Shown: positions 33,643-42,062 of the stretch, one piece after another | How the letters are laid out: every line of letters begins with the position of its first letter | Numbering within the stretch: the first letter of the stretch is position 1 | Assembly (NCBI GenBank): GCA_027063305.1 | Contig: JAMORY010000027.1 | Location: 62,001 to 126,000, forward strand | Reading direction: 5' to 3' | Length of the DNA stretch: 64,000 nucleotides | Source of the DNA: Sulfurovum sp. | GTDB taxonomy: Bacteria > Campylobacterota > Campylobacteria > Campylobacterales > Sulfurovaceae | Translations under genes and position numbers: made by a program | The notes under the pieces: model-generated | The model's database searches: none | What the model was told of the DNA's origin: nothing | What the model saw: the letters and a program-made list of their open reading frames with translations, nothing else

Positions 33643-35073
33643 ATGGGTAAATTCGTTAACAACATCGATGAGTTTTTTAAGTTTTGCGAGGAGAATGAGG
33701 TTGAATTCGTTGACCTTAGATTTACAGATATCAAAGGGGCATGGCACCACCTGACATACAGAATGAGCGCGGTCAACAGAGAAAATCTTGAAAACGGTTT
33801 CCCTTTTGACGGTTCATCTATTGACGCATGGCAGCCGATCAATGAGTCTGACATGATCCTCAAGCCGGATGTCCCAACAGCATTCCTAGACCCATTCACG
33901 GCAGACTCTACTATTATTGTATTCTGTGATGTTTATGATATCTATAAAGGTGACCTCTACGAGAAGTGTCCGCGCTCCATTGCCAAAAAAGCACTCAAAC
34001 ACGCTGAAGAGATCGGTGTTGCCGATGCTGCATACTTTGGTCCTGAGAACGAGTTCTTTATCTTTGACCATGTTGAATTTACAGACAATATCAATGAAGC
34101 AGGATACAGAGTAGACTCGGAAGAGGGTGAGTGGAACGATCCTTCAAGATTTGACGATATCGGCAATATGGGACACAGACCAAGAACCAAAGGCGGTTAC
34201 TTCCCAGTACAGCCGACAGACTCCATGGTAGACCTTCGTGCCGAAATGATGCTTCTTCTTGAAGAGGTAGGTCTTGAAGTTGTTCTTGGACACCACGAAG
34301 TAGCGCAGGGGCAAGGTGAGATCGGTATCGTATTCTCCGACATCATCGGTGCAGCGGACAATGTACAAAAGTACAAATATGTGGTTAAAATGGTAGCGCA
34401 CCTCAACGGTAAAACAGCAACATTCATGCCTAAACCGCTCTTCGGGGACAACGGTAACGGTATGCACGTACACCAGTCCCTCTGGAAAGACGGAAAGAAC
34501 CTCTTCTACAAAGAAGGAAACTACGGTAACCTCTCTGAAATGGCTATCCACTATATAGGCGGTATCTTCAAGCATGCTCCTGCGGTCGCAGCGTTCACAA
34601 ACCCAAGTACAAACTCTTACAAAAGACTGATCCCGGGATTTGAAGCACCAAGCATTCTCACTTACTCAAGCCAGAACAGATCAGCTTCATGTCGTATCCC
34701 GTATGGTGCAGGAGAGATGGCTACTCGTATCGAGATGAGATTCCCTGACTCAACCGCATGTCCTTACCTTGCATTCGCGGTAATGATGCTTGCAGGTCTT
34801 GACGGTATCAAGAACAAAACCGTTCCTGTCGGTCCGATGGATGAAGACCTCTTTGAACTTACTCTGGATGAGATCCGTGATAAAGGTATCCCTCAAATGC
34901 CACACACACTTCGTGAAGCACTTGAAGGTCTTATTGCCGACAACGACTTCCTCAAGCCGGTATTTACCGATGAGATGATCGACACATACCAGCACTATAA
35001 GTTTGAAACTCAAGTTTGGCCGGACGAGTCCCGCCCGACAGCGTTTGAGTTCAAATCGACTTACTCTTGCTAA
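33643..35073 (+). CDS. glnA: Glutamine synthetase, type I
   Basis: Assimilates ammonium into glutamine. 476 residues. Key blocks: [91 protein letters not shown] and RSASCRIP. The regulatory loop that carries the adenylylated tyrosine (NLYDLP in E. coli) reads DLFELT here, with Phe404 in place of Tyr; the same loss is known from H. pylori. So covalent control by GlnE is not expected. Own promoter upstream and terminator downstream. Confidence 0.97.
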   Translation: MGKFVNNIDEFFKFCEENEVEFVDLRFTDIKGAWHHLTYRMSAVNRENLENGFPFDGSSIDAWQPINESDMILKPDVPTAFLDPFTADSTIIVFCDVYDIYKGDLYEKCPRSIAKKALKHAEEIGVADAAYFGPENEFFIFDHVEFTDNINEAGYRVDSEEGEWNDPSRFDDIGNMGHRPRTKGGYFPVQPTDSMVDLRAEMMLLLEEVGLEVVLGHHEVAQGQGEIGIVFSDIIGAADNVQKYKYVVKMVAHLNGKTATFMPKPLFGDNGNGMHVHQSLWKDGKNLFYKEGNYGNLSEMAIHYIGGIFKHAPAVAAFTNPSTNSYKRLIPGFEAPSILTYSSQNRSASCRIPYGAGEMATRIEMRFPDSTACPYLAFAVMMLAGLDGIKNKTVPVGPMDEDLFELTLDEIRDKGIPQMPHTLREALEGLIADNDFLKPVFTDEMIDTYQHYKFETQVWPDESRPTAFEFKSTYSC

Positions 35074-35080
35074 GTTCTCT

Positions 35081-35107
35081 TCCCGGGCTTTGGCTCGGGA
35101 GTTTTTT
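35081..35107 (+). terminator. Intrinsic terminator of glnA
   Basis: TCCCGGGC-TTTG-GCTCGGGA (8-bp stem with one G-T pair) followed by GTTTTTT, starting eight bases after the glnA stop. Confidence 0.9.
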
Positions 35108-35279
35108 CTCTTCTTTCATTGTTTCCTCTTTTATCTCTTTTTCATACTTTGATCCAATCTTTTTTATTAGTATAGCCTGTATATCATTTTTTAATAAGGA
35201 CATAAAATATCCATTCCAACATATCTTTATTATCAATGATTGCGAAGTTTATATGTGAAAAGAAAGAGAGATCAAAGAC

Positions 35280-35295
35280 CGGGACTTTAGTCCCG
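35280..35295 (-). other. Hairpin downstream of the antiporter gene
   Basis: CGGGACTTTAGTCCCG forms a 6-7 bp stem 22 bases past the antiporter stop on the minus strand, without a long T run. The rest of 35108-35316 is A/T-rich and shows no gene I can support. Confidence 0.4.
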
Positions 35296-35316
35296 CTGAT
35301 CCCTATGGAGTAAAAT

Positions 35317-36624
35317 TTAGTGTTTTGAAGCAGCAAACAGATCCTGTTTCTTCTCTTTTTTAAAGAAGGTAAAGTATGCCCACAGTATGGTACCGTAACC
35401 AAAGATAGAGAGGAACACCACACCGACCGTAACGGCTTCGAACATCTCCTTATAGGCAAAAGTATCGGGGATCATATGTACCAAGATAATGGAGAGTGCC
35501 CCTTTCATCCCTGAAAATGTCAAGATGAACCATCCCTCTTTGCCTACAGGTTTGATCGTATCGATCTTCTGACCGAAGAAAGCGAACTTTGCCATCATCA
35601 ATGCACGGATGATGGTCGTAACGGCAAACATCGTCAATATCTCGACACGGTACTCCCAAAGTTTATGCGGTTCAACCATCTCCGCCAATGCAAAGAAAAT
35701 AACGACCGCTGCAATATAGCCGAACTCTTTTGCCATCTCGTAGATGTACTCCATACGCTCTTGCGTGGTGGTCATAAAGCCGCTTAGGCGCAACTTGTCC
35801 AAAAAGTCCTTGCTCTTTTTTAGACGGATATGCTCCAGATCATCATCGATCCACGCTTTGGTCGCAATAACGGCAACGATAAGGGTCAAGATACCGCTGA
35901 CATGGAAATGTTCGGCTAATACATAAGCTCCGTACGCCTCTACCACGAAACTAAAGAGCTCTCCTCGCTTATCGGAGTAGAGTTTCATCACAAGATAGGT
36001 CAGGTAGCCGATCGCCAGCCCCAGCAGGGTACTGACCCCAAAGACACGCAGGGCATCCATCCCTGCACTTGCTGCATCGATATGCCCTTGTAACATCCAT
36101 GGCAAGCCGATATAGAAAAAAGCGATGACCGCCGTGGCATCATTACCTAGAGACTCCCCTTCAATGAGTACCTTGATATCGTGTCCTATACCCTGAAAAC
36201 GTGAGAGTACCGACTGTACGCTCACCGCATCGGTCGCCATATTGATCGCAAAGAGCGCTACATAGGCTCCGGTCGTAAGTCCGGTAAAGATATCGAACGT
36301 ATGCAGCAATGCACCAATGGCAATGGAGAATGCTACGGCAACTACTGCAAGGTAGAAGATGCTCCATGCATGCTTTTTGATATCTTTAAAACTTAAATGC
36401 AACGCATCTCCCATAAAGATAAGCGGGATACAAAACAGAATGACCGAAGTAAAGTGTTCGGTCAGGTCAATAGGGACTGTCGGTTTGAAGTAAGTATAGG
36501 TGATATAGGAGCCAGCAAGCAGGAGAAAGACCGAAGGGATCTTAAAGCGCGATGCGATCGCATCGGAAGCGATGACCAGTGTAAGAATGGTCATAAGCAG
36601 TATTTCGGGTGCAAAACTATGCAT
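35317..36624 (-). CDS. Sodium/proton antiporter, CPA1 (NhaP-like) family
   Basis: A 435-residue inner-membrane protein with 12-13 hydrophobic segments. The CPA transport-site pair is visible in EGESLGNDATAVIAFF (Asn-Asp), and the unwound segment in FAINMATDAVSVQSVL. The C terminus ends in a short basic cytoplasmic tail. Probably exchanges Na+ or K+ for H+; the ion preference cannot be read. It overlaps the start of the preceding DsbA-like gene's 3' end by eight bases. Confidence 0.88.
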   Translation of the reverse strand: MHSFAPEILLMTILTLVIASDAIASRFKIPSVFLLLAGSYITYTYFKPTVPIDLTEHFTSVILFCIPLIFMGDALHLSFKDIKKHAWSIFYLAVVAVAFSIAIGALLHTFDIFTGLTTGAYVALFAINMATDAVSVQSVLSRFQGIGHDIKVLIEGESLGNDATAVIAFFYIGLPWMLQGHIDAASAGMDALRVFGVSTLLGLAIGYLTYLVMKLYSDKRGELFSFVVEAYGAYVLAEHFHVSGILTLIVAVIATKAWIDDDLEHIRLKKSKDFLDKLRLSGFMTTTQERMEYIYEMAKEFGYIAAVVIFFALAEMVEPHKLWEYRVEILTMFAVTTIIRALMMAKFAFFGQKIDTIKPVGKEGWFILTFSGMKGALSIILVHMIPDTFAYKEMFEAVTVGVVFLSIFGYGTILWAYFTFFKKEKKQDLFAASKH

Positions 36625-37240
36625 GGGTATCCTTTAGTAGTTGTTTTGTCTCTTCTAGACTCTTATAGCCTTTATGGCATACCATATGTCCATCTTCATC
36701 GACAATAACGATCGAGGGGAAAACATTCGCTCCCATAGAGCGCGCCTTGGCAAAGTCGTGGTACATCAGGGCCTCAATGCGTTGGGTCCCGTACATAAAA
36801 GCGAATTTACCACTGTTGCCAAAAAGCTGTTCATAGTAGCCGTAAAGAAGTCGGCTGTTGGTTATGTCTATACCTTGGGCATAGAATGCATGCTGTAGCG
36901 TATACAGATAACGCAGTGCCGCTTCATCTCCCAATATCTCACGCACGGTCACAACCGCTTTGCATGCAGGGTAGGTATCGTACTCAAAGTGCATTTTGTT
37001 CAAAAAGTGCTCATTGAAAGGCTGTTTTGTGCGTACTGCCACCTCTTGCCACTGCTGTTTTAAGTAGGCTTTGCTCTGCACATCCCAATGCATATCACCT
37101 TTGGTTCGCAACCCACCCATTACCAATGAGATGGTGTAGTGCTCTTTGCAGCTCTCTACGACCTTTTCGACCACAGGGGCAAACCCCCAGCACCATGAGC
37201 ACATAGGATCTAAAACAAATATGATCTCTTTTTTCATCAT
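36617..37240 (-). CDS. DsbA-family thioredoxin-fold protein (FrnE-like, cytoplasmic)
   Basis: A 207-residue protein with the active-site CxxC as CSWC in FVLDPMCSWCWGFAPVVEKV right at the N terminus, helical insert in the middle, and the cis-proline region GANVFPSIVIVDEDG. No signal peptide, so a cytoplasmic oxidoreductase or isomerase rather than a periplasmic DsbA. Two adjacent ATGs (37240, 37237) could both start it. Confidence 0.85.
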   Translation of the reverse strand: MMKKEIIFVLDPMCSWCWGFAPVVEKVVESCKEHYTISLVMGGLRTKGDMHWDVQSKAYLKQQWQEVAVRTKQPFNEHFLNKMHFEYDTYPACKAVVTVREILGDEAALRYLYTLQHAFYAQGIDITNSRLLYGYYEQLFGNSGKFAFMYGTQRIEALMYHDFAKARSMGANVFPSIVIVDEDGHMVCHKGYKSLEETKQLLKDTHA

Positions 37241-37321
37241 TCCTCCCCAGTATGATCATAACATAAGCTCTCCCTTAAGGAGAACTCGCTATTGCGTAGT
37301 AGCTTTTGTAGTGTTTCTTGA

Positions 37322-39502
37322 TTAGAAAAGTGTCCCGCTGTCTTCAGAGACAGGTGTCTTGGGTGCGATACGCGGTGGATGTAACGGGTCAGTATCATCA
37401 ATCTCCTCTTGCGGATCTTCATCTATGTTGACCGTCTCCGCATAACCGATATCGTCATCTCCCTCTTGTATCTGCATCTGATCTTCCGTAGCGATATCTT
37501 CACTATCGACATCACTGATCATGTAACCGTCATCATCCACCGTATAGGTTCTCTCAGGCTGCTCCACATCGAACATATCGAGAGGCTCTTCACTCTTTTT
37601 AGGCAGTGGTGATATTTTGGTATAGAGCTCTTTACGCCCCTCATACTCACCTACATAGACCCCTTCGGGGACATCGAACTTACGCTTAAGCTCAGGATAT
37701 TGAGAGAGGAGTTTTTTATAGTAGTAGGCAAATGCCGGTGCCGCGACCGCACCCCCTGTTGCACCTCTTCCGATAGGCTTGTTGTTATCTCTTCCGAACC
37801 AAACAATGGTCTCAATACTAGGAGAGTATCCACAGAACCACGCATCGACATTCTTGTTCGTCGTACCGGTCTTTCCTGCCAACTCTATCCCTTTGACACG
37901 GGCATTACGTCCCGTTCCCCGTTTAATGACATCTTCAAGGATACTCGTCATCAAATAGGCCTGTTCGGGGGTTGTGAAATCTGCGATCTCCTTCGGACGT
38001 GTCTCATAGATTACCGCACCCTCTTTAGAGACGATCTTGCTAACGAGTCTTGGTTCGATCATATGACCTTTGTTGGAAAAAACTGTATAGATCTGGGCCA
38101 TTTTCAAAGGACTTAGCCCTAAATTCCCAAGAGCGATGGACATATCTCTAGGAATATGCGGTACATCCAAAAACGCCAAACGCTTACGAATGGTGCTCAC
38201 CCCAATATCGGAAACAAGATTGATCGTTGCCAGGTTCCGCGAGTGAACCAAGGCTTCCCGTAAAGAGATGAACCCTTTGAAGTTACGTTCATAGTTACGT
38301 GGTGACCAGATCTTCGGTTTTCCATTCTGATAGTACTGGAAGGTACGTGCCAGATCGGTCAACGGACTGGCGGGGTTATATCCCATATCGAGTGCCGTTT
38401 GGTAGATAAACGGTTTAAATGCTGAACCGGGCTGACGTTTTGCCTGTGTCACACGGTTGAATGCCGAACGCTTATAATCAACCCCTCCAACCATCGTTAG
38501 GATATCTCCCGTACTACTCTCAACAGAGACGAACGCTGCATTGAGGTTAGAGTGTTTGGGATCCTCTTTATAGCGCTTCAGGGTCTTTTCATAGGCATAA
38601 CGCACCGCCTCTTTGGCAATACGCTGCTGCTTCATATCAATAGTCGTATAGATCTTGTATCCGCCGGTTCTGACATCTCCGAGTTTGTTCTTGAAACGGC
38701 GTACCACTTCATCAACGATATAAGGTGCGATATTTTGTCGTAGTGATGTCTTATAGACCTTCGGTGACTCTTTGACCGCTTTAAGGTAGTCCGCTTCACT
38801 CAGCCACCCAAGGCTCTTCATACGATAAAGCACGTTATTCGCACGGTTAAGTGCTCTTTTGTAGTGACGTAACGGATTATAGTAACTCGGTGCATTGGGT
38901 ATACCGACAAGCATCGCCGACTCTTTCAGTGTCAATTCGTTCAACTCTTTATGAAAGTAGCCATTAGCTGCGGTTTTGATACCAAAGTAGTTATTCCCAT
39001 AGCTGATCTCGTTAAGATAGCGTTCGATAATCTGCTCTTTGGTCAAGACCTGCTCTATCTTGATCGCAAGTATCGCCTCTTTGATCTTACGTGCCAACTT
39101 CTTCTCATTGGTCAATATCTTATTCTTGATCAACTGTTGTGTAAGGGTACTTCCCCCCTCTACAAAACGCCCTGCACGGATATCTTTGACCACCGCACGT
39201 AAGATCGCATCGGGATTGACACCGTTATGCTCGAAGAATTTAGTATCTTCCATTGCGACCAGACCTTCGACAATAGCGCTGGGAAGTTCATCGTATCTGG
39301 CATAGAGTCTGTGCTGCTTCTTGAAGACATACGCCAGTTTCTCTCCGTTACGGTCATAAATGACCGAAGAGATCTCCGGCTTGTAGTTAATAAGCTTATC
39401 CGCATCCAACGATATCTCTTCGTATGCATAGATGAATGCCACCACCAATGCTACGCCGAAGATCATCGCCATGATGATGGACCCTTTAAGAAGACTAAAC
39501 AC
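37322..39502 (-). CDS. Class A penicillin-binding protein 1A
   Basis: Bifunctional peptidoglycan glycosyltransferase/transpeptidase. 726 residues. Membrane anchor about residues 8-28. Glycosyltransferase motif EDTKFFEHNGVNPDAI with the second motif EGGSTLTQQLIKN; transpeptidase SAFKP, SRN (in ALVHSRNLATI) and KTGTT. The C-terminal 100 residues are acidic and low complexity (VDDDGYMISDVDSEDIATEDQ). Located next to bioF, an order I recall from Helicobacter. Confidence 0.95.
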   Translation of the reverse strand: MFSLLKGSIIMAMIFGVALVVAFIYAYEEISLDADKLINYKPEISSVIYDRNGEKLAYVFKKQHRLYARYDELPSAIVEGLVAMEDTKFFEHNGVNPDAILRAVVKDIRAGRFVEGGSTLTQQLIKNKILTNEKKLARKIKEAILAIKIEQVLTKEQIIERYLNEISYGNNYFGIKTAANGYFHKELNELTLKESAMLVGIPNAPSYYNPLRHYKRALNRANNVLYRMKSLGWLSEADYLKAVKESPKVYKTSLRQNIAPYIVDEVVRRFKNKLGDVRTGGYKIYTTIDMKQQRIAKEAVRYAYEKTLKRYKEDPKHSNLNAAFVSVESSTGDILTMVGGVDYKRSAFNRVTQAKRQPGSAFKPFIYQTALDMGYNPASPLTDLARTFQYYQNGKPKIWSPRNYERNFKGFISLREALVHSRNLATINLVSDIGVSTIRKRLAFLDVPHIPRDMSIALGNLGLSPLKMAQIYTVFSNKGHMIEPRLVSKIVSKEGAVIYETRPKEIADFTTPEQAYLMTSILEDVIKRGTGRNARVKGIELAGKTGTTNKNVDAWFCGYSPSIETIVWFGRDNNKPIGRGATGGAVAAPAFAYYYKKLLSQYPELKRKFDVPEGVYVGEYEGRKELYTKISPLPKKSEEPLDMFDVEQPERTYTVDDDGYMISDVDSEDIATEDQMQIQEGDDDIGYAETVNIDEDPQEEIDDTDPLHPPRIAPKTPVSEDSGTLF

Positions 39503-39520
39503 TCAACCCCTTTTTTATTA

Positions 39521-40615
39521 CTATTGTACCAAGTTAACGCTAATGAGCCGAAGAAGATGGCGGAGTTTGTTCGTCGATACCTTGGTATTGAGGATCACAC
39601 GTAAAATGGGATGCGTAACCGTCGGCTGGCGTATCGCTCCTACCAGATAGTTCTGCTCCATCAAACCTTGCTGCATGAAACGTGCAAAGTCATTGTTCGG
39701 CACTTCAATAGGCAAGATAAGACTCTCGCACACCACCCCGCTCTCCTGTTCTGCGATCACCTGACGCTCCACAATTCTTTTACGTAGCTTCTTGGCATTT
39801 TTCTGGATGTAGCGCATATTGACATACGCCAATGCCGTATCAAAAACCGATGGTGCGGTGGCATAGATGACCGACTTGGCACGGTTCTCCAAAAAGCTGA
39901 TAATGGTCTTGGAGGCTAAGATATATGCACCGTAACTGCCGTATGCCTTGCCCAGTGTGCCCATCTTGATGTGTCTTTCATGCGGTACAATGCCGTAGTG
40001 TTCAAAGATACCAAGCAGATTCTCACCCAATACCCCTGAAGAGTGCGCTTCATCGACAATGAGCAATGCTTCAAGTTCATCCGCCACATCAAAAATAGCT
40101 TTGGCACAGAGGTCACCCCCCATCGAATAAACCCCCTCCACAGCCACTATACGGCGTTTTGCCGAGTGAGCGAGCAGTTTTGCTTTGAGGTCTTCGGCAT
40201 CATTATGCTTAAAGGTGACGACCTGATCCGGATGCAGTTGGGCTGCCAACTGTCCTGAAGCGTGATACTCCTCATCCAAAAAAAGCATATCACCTTTGCG
40301 TACCAACGCTTCGATGAGTGCAAGATTGGCTAAAAAACCACTTCCGACGATCATCCCCTCTTCAAAACCGTTGCGTTCTGCCATCTCCAGTTCGAACAAG
40401 CGGTGAATAGGATGATACCCATTGACAAGCTGACTGGCACGCGGTGCAAATGTATCGTACTCTTCCACCATCGCAACCGCTTTTTTGAACGACTTCTTTC
40501 GTTTGGCAAGTCCCAAATAGTCATTGGAAGCAAAATCATCCAACATATCGGAGTAGAGTGTGCGTTCTCTGAAACGCCCGGCTTTCTTGAGGGCTTCGAG
40601 TTCTTTTTCGTACAT
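39521..40615 (-). CDS. bioF: 8-amino-7-oxononanoate synthase-like aminotransferase
   Basis: Alpha-oxoamine synthase family PLP enzyme, 364 residues. DFASNDYLGLAKRKK, SQLVNGYHPIHRLFELEMAERNG, VEGVYSMGGDLCA, LLIVDEAHSSGVLG and the PLP lysine block KMGTLGKAYGSYGAYI fit BioF/Kbl. Biotin synthesis is the likely role. It ends 18 bases before the PBP1A start. No other bio genes are in the window. Confidence 0.88.
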   Translation of the reverse strand: MYEKELEALKKAGRFRERTLYSDMLDDFASNDYLGLAKRKKSFKKAVAMVEEYDTFAPRASQLVNGYHPIHRLFELEMAERNGFEEGMIVGSGFLANLALIEALVRKGDMLFLDEEYHASGQLAAQLHPDQVVTFKHNDAEDLKAKLLAHSAKRRIVAVEGVYSMGGDLCAKAIFDVADELEALLIVDEAHSSGVLGENLLGIFEHYGIVPHERHIKMGTLGKAYGSYGAYILASKTIISFLENRAKSVIYATAPSVFDTALAYVNMRYIQKNAKKLRKRIVERQVIAEQESGVVCESLILPIEVPNNDFARFMQQGLMEQNYLVGAIRQPTVTHPILRVILNTKVSTNKLRHLLRLISVNLVQ

Positions 40616-40642
40616 ATTATTAACCTTTTAATCCATCGTCCA

Positions 40643-40758
40643 TCTGTAGGGGTCGGCTTTATGTCGACCCTCTTTATTTCTATAAGAGGTCTATGTGGGT
40701 GCAGGTCTTATACCTGCCCTCAACCATTGAATGAGTCGGCACAAGACCGGCCCCTACA
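40643..40758. repeat. Long inverted repeat with REP-like ends
   Basis: CTGTAGGGGTCGG at 40643-40655 and CCGGCCCCTACAG at 40746-40758 are inverted copies with one mismatch; each carries a GTAG pointing inward. Inside are GCAGGT-CTTAT-ACCTGC (40701-40717, preceded by GTGG) and a small GGGTCG/CGACCC stem. No gene lies in 40616-40827. Confidence 0.65.
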
Positions 40759-40779
40759 GTTTTTTACCGTACTTCCAAT

Positions 40780-40836
40780 AAAAGCTTTTTAGAGAAAAGC
40801 ATACCACAACTCCTCACTCTTCACTCCTCATTCCTC
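40780..40836. repeat. Hairpin plus heptamer array (composite repeat C)
   Basis: Hairpin GCTTTT-TAGAG-AAAAGC (40784-40800), box ATACCACA, then heptamers ACTCCTC, ACTCTTC, ACTCCTC, ATTCCTC (40809-40836). The maf stop codon lies inside the array, so the last Maf residues (SEE) are encoded by it. Confidence 0.75.
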
Positions 40837-41388
40837 ACTAAAAAAGAGCCACGGCTTCAACACTTCCACCTGAAGCCCCATTGCCGTACTCTCAAAGCCA
40901 TTCACTTCAAGGATGTACTTCTTGCAAAAGCCCTCGACCATACAGCCTCCGGCTTTGCCTTGCCACTCTCCGCTTTGCAGGTAGGCTTCAAGATCTTTCT
41001 CATCAAATGGAGCAAAACGGTAGTGGGTGGCTGAAATATCGGTAAAAAGAAGTCTTTGCGTTTTGTAGTGGAGTGAGGAGACAATGGAGATACTTGAACC
41101 ACTCTGTTTAAGCAGAATACGTCTGGCATCTTCCATATCTTTGGCTTTTCGTAAAATACTGCCATCGGCTGCTGCAATGACCGTATCGGCACATAGCAGC
41201 GGCACTTCCAGCCCATACAGCCGTTCTGCTGCTTCTAGTTTGCCTTTGCTTGCGGCATAGACAAAATCTTTGGCAACAGTGGTCGTTATCTGATCTTCAT
41301 CAAAATCGGCAGGCTTTTGCTCAAAGTCAATACCTGCCTTACGTAACAGCAGTGCCCGACTCTCAGACTGGGAACAGAGGTACAACAT
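40828..41388 (-). CDS. maf: Maf family nucleotide pyrophosphatase
   Basis: A 186-residue Maf/Ham1-type hydrolase that removes non-canonical or modified nucleotides. LYLCSQSESRALLLRKAGIDFE is the N-terminal block, PLLCADTVIAAADGSILRKAKDMEDARR the catalytic Asp block, and GEWQGKAGGCMVEG the third. Located one gene away from alaS, as in Helicobacter. Its final codons lie in a heptamer array. Confidence 0.92.
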   Translation of the reverse strand: MLYLCSQSESRALLLRKAGIDFEQKPADFDEDQITTTVAKDFVYAASKGKLEAAERLYGLEVPLLCADTVIAAADGSILRKAKDMEDARRILLKQSGSSISIVSSLHYKTQRLLFTDISATHYRFAPFDEKDLEAYLQSGEWQGKAGGCMVEGFCKKYILEVNGFESTAMGLQVEVLKPWLFFSEE

Positions 41389-41400
41389 TTATTCTCCTAT

Positions 41401-41502
41401 AGGTCGGGGCGTCCCCACCCCGACATCTTCTATACAAATAATCAAACGATTATGTTTCGATTGTCAACGATCCTGTGTCGGGGTCAGGAGACCCCGACCT
41501 AC
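41401..41502. repeat. Facing pair of REP-like elements between maf and the CopD-like gene
   Basis: Left: TATAG then GTCGGGG-CGTCCCCA-CCCCGAC (41403-41424). Right, minus strand: GTAG (41502-41499) then GTCGGGGT-CTCCTG-ACCCCGAC (41498-41477). The TAG of the right GTAG is the stop codon of the CopD-like gene. Confidence 0.7.
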
Positions 41503-41957
41503 AAACCTCTCAAACTTACCCCGATGAAAAGCGCTGCAACCCCCAACATAATGTTAATAGGCAGTAACAAGTTCGGTATCTTGCTTACCTTCGCTTTGGC
41601 TTCAGGCAGTTTCCCCGCTTTAAAAAGCTTCCATGCCGCTCTTCTTTGGATATACATATAGGTAAAATTGAGTGTCATCACTGTCCAGATGATCTCTTTG
41701 GATAGAAAAAGGGATTTGAGCGATCCATAGTATCCGTTGGTAGCGATCGCCATCATCAGCCCTGTAGCCAAAAGCGTGAGAATAAAGGGAATGACCAGAT
41801 GAAAGAGCCGTCCGGTAATCTCTAACGTCTTGTCTAGTTTGATCTTGGGATCATCAATGCTCTGTAACACCGGATGTACCGCTACACGAATAGCGATCAT
41901 CCCCCCTACCCAGACAAAAGCAGAGAGTACATGTAAAAAAACAACCAAATGTGACAT
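41499..41957 (-). CDS. CopD-like/DUF2269-like four-helix membrane protein
   Basis: A 152-residue membrane protein with four hydrophobic segments. HLVVFLHVLSAFVWVGGMIAIRVAV is the typical H-x3-A-x2-W-x-G segment of CopD-type proteins; another helix holds the conserved-looking RLFHLVIPFILTLLATGLMMA. The role in copper uptake is not established for such short proteins. The ATG at 41957 is preferred over the TTG at 41963 because AGGAG lies eight bases upstream of it. Confidence 0.75.
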   Translation of the reverse strand: MSHLVVFLHVLSAFVWVGGMIAIRVAVHPVLQSIDDPKIKLDKTLEITGRLFHLVIPFILTLLATGLMMAIATNGYYGSLKSLFLSKEIIWTVMTLNFTYMYIQRRAAWKLFKAGKLPEAKAKVSKIPNLLLPINIMLGVAALFIGVSLRGL

Positions 41958-42010
41958 TAGCAAAACTCCTTCTCATAAATAAAAGCGAAGCCACCGCACC
42001 GCAAACTACC

Positions 42011-42062
42011 ACTCCTCACTCTTCTCTCCTCACTCCTCACTTAAAAGTGCATCTGCACTTTT
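42011..42062. repeat. Heptamer array plus hairpin at the alaS 3' end (composite repeat D)
   Basis: Heptamers ACTCCTC, ACTCTTC, TCTCCTC, ACTCCTC (42011-42038) are followed by the hairpin AAAAGTGC-ATCT-GCACTTTT (42043-42062). The alaS stop codon (42061-42063) overlaps the hairpin, which on the minus strand precedes the array. The leader GCAAACTAC before the array is shared with the copy near tmRNA. Confidence 0.75.

Noticed and set aside
35051-35258. Small frames on both strands after glnA
   Set aside because: Low-complexity Lys/Ser/Phe-rich products overlapping the glnA terminator, with no ribosome binding sites.
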